This document shows positions 57,503 through 64,000 of a DNA stretch of 64,000 nucleotides, one piece after another. Each line of letters begins with the position of its first letter. Position 1 is the first letter of the stretch. Below the pieces are notes generated by a model that was given only the letters and a program-made list of their open reading frames with translations, did no database searches and was not told where the DNA came from. Source of the stretch: Diadema setosum (Eukaryota; Echinodermata; Echinoidea; Diadematoida; Diadematidae); the NCBI RefSeq assembly GCF_964275005.1, contig NC_092705.1, positions 67,001 to 131,000 of the forward strand. Direction: 5' to 3'. A program made the position numbers and the translations under genes.

Positions 57503-58482
57503 CCCTATAAAGCCCAAGCTATTTTGACCCCTTCCAGGCCCAAGGGGGGGGGGGGGGGGCACATTGTGCCCCCCTATCTAACTTCTTTATTATATGATGT
57601 ATGACCGTCATATTTGGCACATGGGTAGAGCAACTCATACTCTACGAGACCCAACATTTGAAATTTCCCAAGGTCATCCACTGAGGGCGCTATTAACCAA
57701 AATACAAAGAAATACATAGGAAATATGCTAAAATCGTGTTTTTTCTTTTTATTACTTTATCCCAACTATATATGTTTTTATTTCATATCAATCATTTTCA
57801 TATTTACCACAAAGGAAAAGCAAGTCAACCTTCACTAGTTATTACTGTTGAAATTTCTCAAGGTCAACATGTGGGGGCGCTATTCAATACAATATAAAGA
57901 AATATATGAAACCTATGATGTATTGCTTGGAATGGGTACATATATTGGTATCATATTTCATATTTCCAAAATATTGAAATTTTAAGTTTGCAGATTGATA
58001 ATATGATGAAGAAATGATATTACAGGCAAAGCTTGTGTGAAGATAACACAAAATAAAAGGGTAGTCTTTGGAAAATGCTGTATTTTCGATTATTTCTATT
58101 ATGTCTATTGTTTGATGCCTATGTCATATAAAAAATAAAGGAAATAATAAAAAGACCATTTCAGGGTAATTCACAACCATAATAACTTCACATTTTGGTC
58201 CTTCAGCAAATTACAGCCAAGAAAACCCCCATTCCATCCATTATTATATTGTTAACTGAAATTTGAACAGAAAATCATGCAAAATCTGACGAACATGGTT
58301 GTCAGTTTACGGTTGCCATGGCAACCAGCAATATCGGATATAGCTAAATTATAAATCAAAATGTTCGCAATAAGATTTTAGGAAAAGTCACCAAATTTGG
58401 TTGAAATCGAGTAAAAGGTGTAGGAGTGGCAAACGAAAATATGGTAGGGGGGCACAATGTGCCCCCCTTGGGCTTTATAGGG
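57503..58482. mobile_element. TTAA-flanked MITE with CCCTATAAAGCCC ends
   Basis: A 980-bp element with TTAA at 57499-57502 and 58483-58486. Ends are CCCTATAAAGCCCAAG and CTTGGGCTTTATAGGG. Just inside both ends lies a second inverted motif, GGGGGGCACATTGTGCCCCC (itself palindromic). The interior is AT-rich and non-coding. Confidence 0.9.
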
Positions 58483-58935
58483 TTAAACTCGTAAGATTTT
58501 ACTCTTTTTTATCAGACTAACTTATATTTGGACTGAATTTCCTCTTTAAGGATGTATCTTGAGTTATCAATCTGCAAGACTTCTCGACAAAATTGTCAAC
58601 CCTTCTCTCCAGCATAGACATAAAGGCTAAAGACAACCGAGTTAGTCTGACAGCTTTATGTCGCATGCATTCACACCAAGTCAGTCAATTATGGTATAGT
58701 CCATAATAACAAACAACTCCAGTATAGTACATTACATATGGTAAATGAACTTCAACACTACTAAGAACGATCGTGTTAATAATAATAATACTAATGATAA
58801 TAATTATAAGAAAAGACTGACAAACTAAAGGACCAATACCTGCAATCCTATATATGCCTGTAAAAATAAATTTGAAAATGAATTTGAATCTTGAAAAAGA
58901 AACATATTATTATTGAAGCAACAGTTCGGACAATC

Positions 58936-59079
<144 letters not shown>

Positions 59080-59807
59080 CCATTATACATTATTTATATG
59101 TCGGATACGCCTATCGGATACTATATGAACTCCAAACGCTCAAAGAAATATTAAAAGAAGAATATGCAGACCCTTCACCAATACGGTGAAAGTACTGTAT
59201 TACTTCCTTCGAATCATGTAACGGGCATCAAAATGCGAGGTAATATGAAAATGACAAGTAATTTCCATTACCAAGGAGCAAAACTCCCACAAAATTAATA
59301 TTGCTCCTTGGTAACCCATCTCTGCTTCGACTTGTTTAACACAATGGCTGAACTATACCACTGTATTTGTTCTCCCAAAACAAGGAGAATCAATTTTGTA
59401 AGAAAAAGTGCACTATAAGCCTAGTCAGCTTCTAAGCTCTTTTATCTCTTTGTAAGTCTTAGGACAATAATGATATCAAATTAGTTATAACAGAAATAAA
59501 GGAAAGAGCTGCGTTATGATTGCAACAATTTATATTCCATTTATATCGAAGTGCTAATTTGTACATTCAAATATTTGCTCACAGACAGGTCTGTCAATTC
59601 ATTAGACCACCCCGTGTCTCGTTAAACGTTCGTCCACCATTTTGAAACCTCTTAATCTGTTTACATGGTGATATAATAATAGCCCATTTTTTAGACCTTT
59701 GTGTATTTCTGTATAATTCTTTTCCTTAGTTCTCATTTTGATTTCTTTTGATCATTGTATATACTTTTCATGTTACATGTTTCTTATTATCATTATATCT
59801 TTGTAAA

Positions 59808-60163
59808 ACTGTTTGTTTGTTTGTTTGTTCATTTTCCATCTGTGAAGATGGATAGCCCATATTCAGCTATGTTAAGCTGGTCTTCCATGGGGTCCAGTTG
59901 GATGTGAGGTGGGACCACTTCAGGTTAAACACCCTGCTCTTTGCGATGAATGAATGAAGCGGGTTCTTTTACGTGCATGAGTTGTTACTCTCTCATACAC
60001 GGGACCTCCATTTTATGTCCTATCCGAGGGACAGAGTGGTATGCCTCTTGCTGGAGGGGACGGTATGCTTACACACAACATTGCTCAGTCCAGACTCGGG
60101 TTCGAACCCGGGCCGCGTGATCGTGAGGCAGACGCGCTACCGACTGAGCCAACTCACCGCCCT
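59808..60163 (-). mobile_element. tRNA-derived SINE with (AAAC)n tail
   Basis: On minus, the head reads GGGCGGTGAGTTGGCTCAGT (A box TGGCTCAGTCGG, plus 60140-60151) and then a B box GGTTCGAACCC (plus 60099-60109). A body of about 250 bp follows, ending in an (AAAC)n tail at about 59808-59830. The 3' acceptor half does not pair with the 5' end, so it is a SINE, not a tRNA gene. Confidence 0.8.
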
Positions 60164-60250
60164 TTGTGAATACATGTGTCTTAATGTTCACGGCCTTGCT
60201 GAAAACTACCTATAACAGCTGAAAGCAGGCTTTTATCCGTGATGAAATAA

Positions 60251-60252
60251 GG

Positions 60253-60289
<37 letters not shown>

Positions 60290-60290
60290 C
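60251..60290. repeat. (AATC)n microsatellite
   Basis: About nine CAAT units in tandem, just upstream of the SINE head on the plus strand. Confidence 0.9.
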
Positions 60291-60433
60291 ATCATGTCAA
60301 ACAAGTCAAAGGCAGTAGGTTTACAGCGGAGGGGTTGCATGGTGTATAAGCTCGTTAACTCATTCTACTTTTCATTTGAACTTAGATCAAAGCGATTATA
60401 ACTGCATCTCATTATATCTCACATCTCAAAATA

Positions 60434-60520
60434 CAGTGCACTCCGCTATAACGAAACCCTCGAGGCCGGCAGTTTTCTTTTGTTATAACGAGATTTCGTT
60501 ATAATCGAACAAAATGCAGT
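60434..60520. repeat. Solo Tigger-like end
   Basis: CAGTGCACTCCGCTATAACG followed by GTTATAACGAGATTTCGTTA, preceded by TA. It matches the end type at 7698. No opposite end found nearby. Confidence 0.5.
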
Positions 60521-61140
60521 ATATTTGATTTATGGTTAAAACACGCTAACGATGGGTGTAGTGGCAGACCCACTGGGAGAGGGCGCGCATCGGGCGCCTC
60601 CTTTATTTTTTTTTTATTTATTTATTTATTCAATACATTTGATATAATATGAGCTGAGGCAAAGGGAAATCTATAGGGCCTAATGGCTATAAATGTCCAT
60701 CCATATCAATATCTGTTATTTTTAGGTCTGTACTATAATAATGGATTCATTTTTGTCAGCCGCCGCATGCTGCACGGTGCAAGCGCGGTAACTGATACGA
60801 ATTGCGATATCGATGCTGTTACGGCACAGTTTGGTAAATCGGCACATTTTGGTAAATTACCAAAATGTGCAGTTACCAATAAATGTGCCGACACATAGTG
60901 ACTTCACATAGTGACATTTTGGTAATTTACCAAAATGTGCCGATAGTGCACCTATACCTGTCGGGATCAACTGTTACCAAAATGTGCAATTAAAAGTGGA
61001 TTTGCCTGCACATTTTGGACAATCTGCACATTTTGGTAAATGAACTAAAGACCCATGGATGGGCTTGAGATTTATAATACGGTCAAGGAGTTAAGGTGAT
61101 AATATGGTCCTGCTGCAGCAGTAAAGACAGGCAAGACACT

Positions 61141-61954
61141 TATTTAGCTAACCCGAGCTGGAGGCTCGAGTAAGCTATTGCGATTGCTTTTCGTGCGAGT
61201 ATGCTGTGCGACCTGCGTGTCAGGAGCGTGGGGCTGACAACTCAGTGAAGGAATTCCTCTGAAGGAATGACAGAAGTACCACAGAGTGTCATTAATTTGG
61301 CCGCATACGGGGACTGCGAAATACATGCGTGAGAGTTGCCTGCGAGGTGCTGCCGCTAAGAGCCTCCTACTGGCATTCTGCGTGTACCTCTGCGGGCAAT
61401 TCCCACGACTCACCCGGAAAAAGTTTTGGTCATGCTGTAAACTTAGCTGCGGGTAAATCAGACTTGCGTGCGCACCTCCGGGCAAATACAGGCGAGATAC
61501 GCGTTAATAGGTACTGTCAGGTGCGGACCAACTGCGGAGAGCTCCGGGTAGCAAATTTGCTTCCCCGCAAGTCAAACTTCCCCAGATACGGTATGACAAG
61601 ACCTTTGAGCATGTTCAAAATATGTTCCGAGTGAGTTGCGGGGGTACACGCAGACAAGTAGGAGACCCTTACCGGCAGCACCTTGCAGACAACTCAGACA
61701 ACTCCAACGTAGTTACTTCGCAGTACCCGTAAGTCGCTCGTTAACAGAAAACGGATCGGTTTCAAAGTTCTCACGCAGGTCCGCAAACGGAATACACGCA
61801 AGTAGAAGGTAAGTAGCACGCGTCTAGCAAATAAGACACAAGTGCGAGACTCGTAAACATTTTTGTCCGCCCGCAGAAAATTTTCCTGCGTGCTGAAAAA
61901 ATCCCTACTCGCAACAAAGCCCGCGTAGCTTGCCCGGAAATTTGTGACACGGCC
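61141..61954. mobile_element. GGCCGTGTCACA-type element, partial
   Basis: Ends at TTTGTGACACGGCC (about 61941-61954). Shares GC-rich interior words with 30283-31080, such as GCACCTCCGGGC and CCCGGAAAAAGTTTTGGTC. The left boundary is unclear; a hairpin repeat end (GAGGCTCGAGTAAGCTATTGCG) lies at about 61160-61183. Confidence 0.55.
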
Positions 61955-61959
61955 TTACA

Positions 61960-62589
61960 GGCCGTGTCACATCTTTCCCGGCAAACCTTGCGTGCGACTT
62001 GCGAAGAACAATTTTTACTACCCAGAGGTCCCCGCAGATGACCTGCACGTAACAGTACCTAGCACGTATCTCACCCGTAGTCGCCCGGAGGTACGCACGC
62101 AAATCCTTTTTACCCGTAACCATGTTATGGCCTTGTCACACCTTTCCGGGCAAGCTACGCGGGCTTGTTGCGTGTGAGGATTTTCCAGCATACCGGACAA
62201 TTTCTGAGGGCGGACAAGGATTTGCGCGAGTTGTGCTTATGTGTCTTACTTGCTGGATGCGTGCTACTTATGTTCTTCTTGCGGGTGTTCTGTGTGACCT
62301 GCGTGCCAGGCGCGTGGGGGCTGACAACTCAGAAATTCATCTGAAGGAATGGCAGAAGTCCAACAGAAATGACAGAATGTCATATCTTGGCCGCGCTGAC
62401 CGCATACGGAGACTGCGAAGTACCTGCGTGGGAGTTGCATGCGAAGTGCTGCTCAAAATTTGGCTGCGGGTAAATCGGACTTGCGTGCGCAGCTCCGGGC
62501 AACTACGGGCGAGATAATTTTCCTGCGTGCTGGGAAAACCTTACTCGCAACAAGCCCGCGTATCTTGCCCGGAAAGGTGTGACACGGCC
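61960..62589. mobile_element. GGCCGTGTCACA-ended MITE, copy 2
   Basis: A ~630-bp element from GGCCGTGTCACATC to GGTGTGACACGGCC, separated from the preceding copy by only about five bases. Interior GC-rich words match 30283-31080. An internal end-like sequence, TTGTCACACCTTTCCGGGCA near 62135, suggests rearrangement. Confidence 0.65.
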
Positions 62590-63106
62590 TTTAGGCTGCC
62601 GAACTCATTCGGTAGGGACAAAAACCAACTGCACTTACAATTTGTTTTTGTGGTGATTGTGGAGGAGCAGAAAGTTACCAAAATGTGCCGTTAATGTCCT
62701 GCACATTTTGGTAAATTTACCAAAATGTGCAGTTACCAAAATGTTCCGTAACATAGTTACGGCACATTTTGGTAACTGCACATTTTGGTAATTTACCAAA
62801 ATGTGCCGTATGACAACTGCAGGCGCTTCCCCTTTACGGAATTCTTGGACAATGCACAGAGTTATGGAACACTCAAGAGGAATATCACAGATTTCTTCGC
62901 TAGCAAACAGGGGGAGGGGGTTGCAGGGGACAGTTCCCCCCCCCCCAACAAAAATATGTTTGTTTTTGTTTGTTTGTTTGTTTTGTTTGTTTGTGTGTTT
63001 TAGAAATCAGTCCAAGTATTTCACCCAAAGTGTGCACCAGATTGCTGAATTTCAGTTCTGAAAATGCAAAATCTCCCTCGCGTGGGACGGGGTCTCCACC
63101 ACATTG

Positions 63107-63411
63107 CAGGGCCGGCGCAGTGCTTTCAAAAGTGTGGGGGCCCACTTCCGGGTTTCATGAGCTAACAAGCAAAAAAAAAAAAAAAAAAAAAGGCTCATCT
63201 CTTCTCCCCGTCCACTTTCGGGTTTCTTCAGCTGACAAGCAAAAAAAAAAAAAGGTCTTCAGAGAAAAAACATAACCTTATCGCCGCCATACTTAAAGAT
63301 CCCTATCTATTTCTATTATAGTGCCACTTACTTGTATGGTGCACAAAAAGTGTGGGGGCCCGGGCCCGAGCCCCCACGGCCCCCACGGCCCCCACGGCTG
63401 CGCCGGCCATG
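63107..63411. mobile_element. hAT-like MITE, CAGGGCCGGC ends, copy 2, CATTG duplication
   Basis: A 305-bp copy of the element at 12845-13203. Ends CAGGGCCGGCGCAG and CTGCGCCGGCCATG (one mismatch). A perfect 5-bp duplication CATTG lies at 63102-63106 and 63412-63416. Interior GTGTGGGGGCCCACTTCCGG matches copy 1. Confidence 0.85.
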
Positions 63412-63603
63412 CATTGTACCATTCGGGATCTGAGTTTTTACTTGCAGGAAGTGTAGATAAGTTTAAATCATAGCTTAAAAGTGATATATTAACCCAATCT
63501 TAATTTGTTGTTGCTGTAATACTAATATGTACATTTATCGATAACTATTATAGTCCTATTTCAATTTTTCCCTATATAATACGGAGTCAAAGGGGGCCTG
63601 AGC

Positions 63604-63630
63604 TTTCGATCCTAGCAGAATCTTCGTCAG
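63604..63630 (-). other. Hammerhead-like motif
   Basis: On minus: CTGACGA, then a 5-bp stem GATTC/GGATC with loop TGCTA, then GAAA. This fits the hammerhead core pattern CUGANGA - stem II - GAAA, with one unpaired A between core and stem. It is preceded by a TTCGTC/GACGAA inverted pair that could form a competing hairpin. Stem III and the cleavage site are not evident. The Penelope-like or retrozyme origin is an inference. Confidence 0.35.
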
Positions 63631-64000
63631 ACGAAAAATGACAAACAGGCAGGGAAGCGGCAATCACTCAAGGACTTCACACAACAAGAACAGTCAGGGA
63701 CAGGCTATGGACACAGAACAAAGAAAACAAAAGGAGAGGGTAGGAGATCATGGGCAAGGAGCCCAACAGGTAAAGGGGGGGGGGGGGGTTAGAGCAGGAG
63801 GGTGGACAGACAAAAGGCAGAGGAGGGTCAGTTATGATCCTGAGGACCAAGGGGGCAACCATTGAAGGAAAAGGATGAATAGGGAGGCAACATCAAACAA
63901 GATAAGGAACAACAGAGGGATAAAGAAAGGAAGAGAGTGAAATAGCAACAACAAGGGGGGGGGGGGGGCGGCTGAGTGAGCAAACAGCGAGCCCTAAAGG
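63631..64000. other. Purine-rich end of window
   Basis: Strand-asymmetric AG-rich DNA with two G tracts (about 63776-63788 and 63955-63968). A hydrophilic frame at 63638-63865 is likely compositional. No gene recognised. Confidence 0.4.

Larger units (their letters stand above)
55433..58545. mobile_element. Large TTAA-flanked element with nested insertions
   Basis: TTAA at 55429-55432 and 58546-58549. Left end AGGGGAAATCCAGTCCAAAT and right end on minus AGAGGAAATTCAGTCCAAAT, followed in both by ATAAGTTAGTCTGATAA. Similarity resumes between 55490-55560 and the inverse of about 57390-57490, so arms exceed 100 bp. Two other elements are nested inside (55564-57111 and 57503-58482). Confidence 0.8.
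60821..62809. mobile_element. Element with palindromic subterminal arrays (ACATTTTGGTAA)
   Basis: Left end ACGGCACAGTTTGGTAAA (60821) and right end TTTACCAAAATGTGCCGT (to 62809), each flanked by TA. Within about 200 bp of each end, ACATTTTGGT or its inverse is repeated around 15 times in total, often as the palindrome TTTTGGTAAATTTACCAAAA. The middle (61141-62590) is a cluster of GGCCGTGTCACA-type sequence. No transposase frame. Confidence 0.6.

Noticed and set aside
60093..60163. Functional tRNA gene on minus (A and B boxes present)
   Set aside because: The 3' half does not pair with the 5' acceptor end and the sequence continues into a SINE body with an (AAAC)n tail.
61144..62517. Arg/Cys-rich frames of 100-130 codons in the 61-62.5 kb cluster
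   Set aside because: They lie across GGCCGTGTCACA-type MITE sequence, are not shared in frame between copies, and have no recognisable domain.

Overview
This looks like nuclear DNA of a marine invertebrate animal, most probably an echinoderm. The evidence is spliced genes with large introns, canonical GT-AG boundaries, interstitial TTAGGG repeats, and a very dense load of small inverted-repeat DNA transposons, LINE fragments, tRNA-derived SINEs and microsatellites. The phylum is an inference; no rRNA or mitochondrial marker is present to settle it.

Two complete protein-coding genes can be rebuilt, both on the minus strand. Selenoprotein T (SELENOT) has four coding exons between 16018 and 5582 and encodes 194 residues; the selenocysteine codon is an in-frame TGA at 11599-11597, inside a C-I-S-U redox motif that is split by intron 1. 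RagA/B GTPase (RRAGA/RRAGB ortholog) has eight coding exons between 52818 and 37590 and encodes 311 residues, with all GTPase motifs intact. Every exon junction keeps frame in both genes. They are unrelated in function: SELENOT is an ER thioredoxin-like selenoprotein, and RagA/B signals amino-acid sufficiency to mTORC1 at the lysosome.

Layout: 1-1384 is the 3' end of an L1/Tx1-like LINE on plus. 1400-16018 is SELENOT with its possible long 3' UTR, carrying several MITEs in introns and UTR. 16-30 kb is gene-poor: LINE fragments (14.5, 15.5, 17.9, and a long one at 19.0-21.3 on minus), a ~160-bp tandem array (21.5-22.7), a composite element with a ~272-bp tandem array (23.9-26.7), and mariner-like and hammerhead-like repeat remnants (27-29.5). 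30-37.6 kb is intergenic sequence or long 3' UTR with three MITEs. 37.6-52.8 kb is RRAGA, whose introns hold at least six repeat elements. 53-64 kb is repeat-only: nested TTAA-flanked elements (55.4-58.5), a tRNA-derived SINE, a palindrome-rich element (60.8-62.8) and a second copy of a GC-rich hAT-like MITE.

Most short open frames in the window are chance products of repeats and microsatellites. The most notable finds are the recoded TGA, the ancestral multi-exon structure of RagA/B, and a set of apparently distinct non-autonomous transposon families defined by paired ends and, in several cases, matching target duplications.
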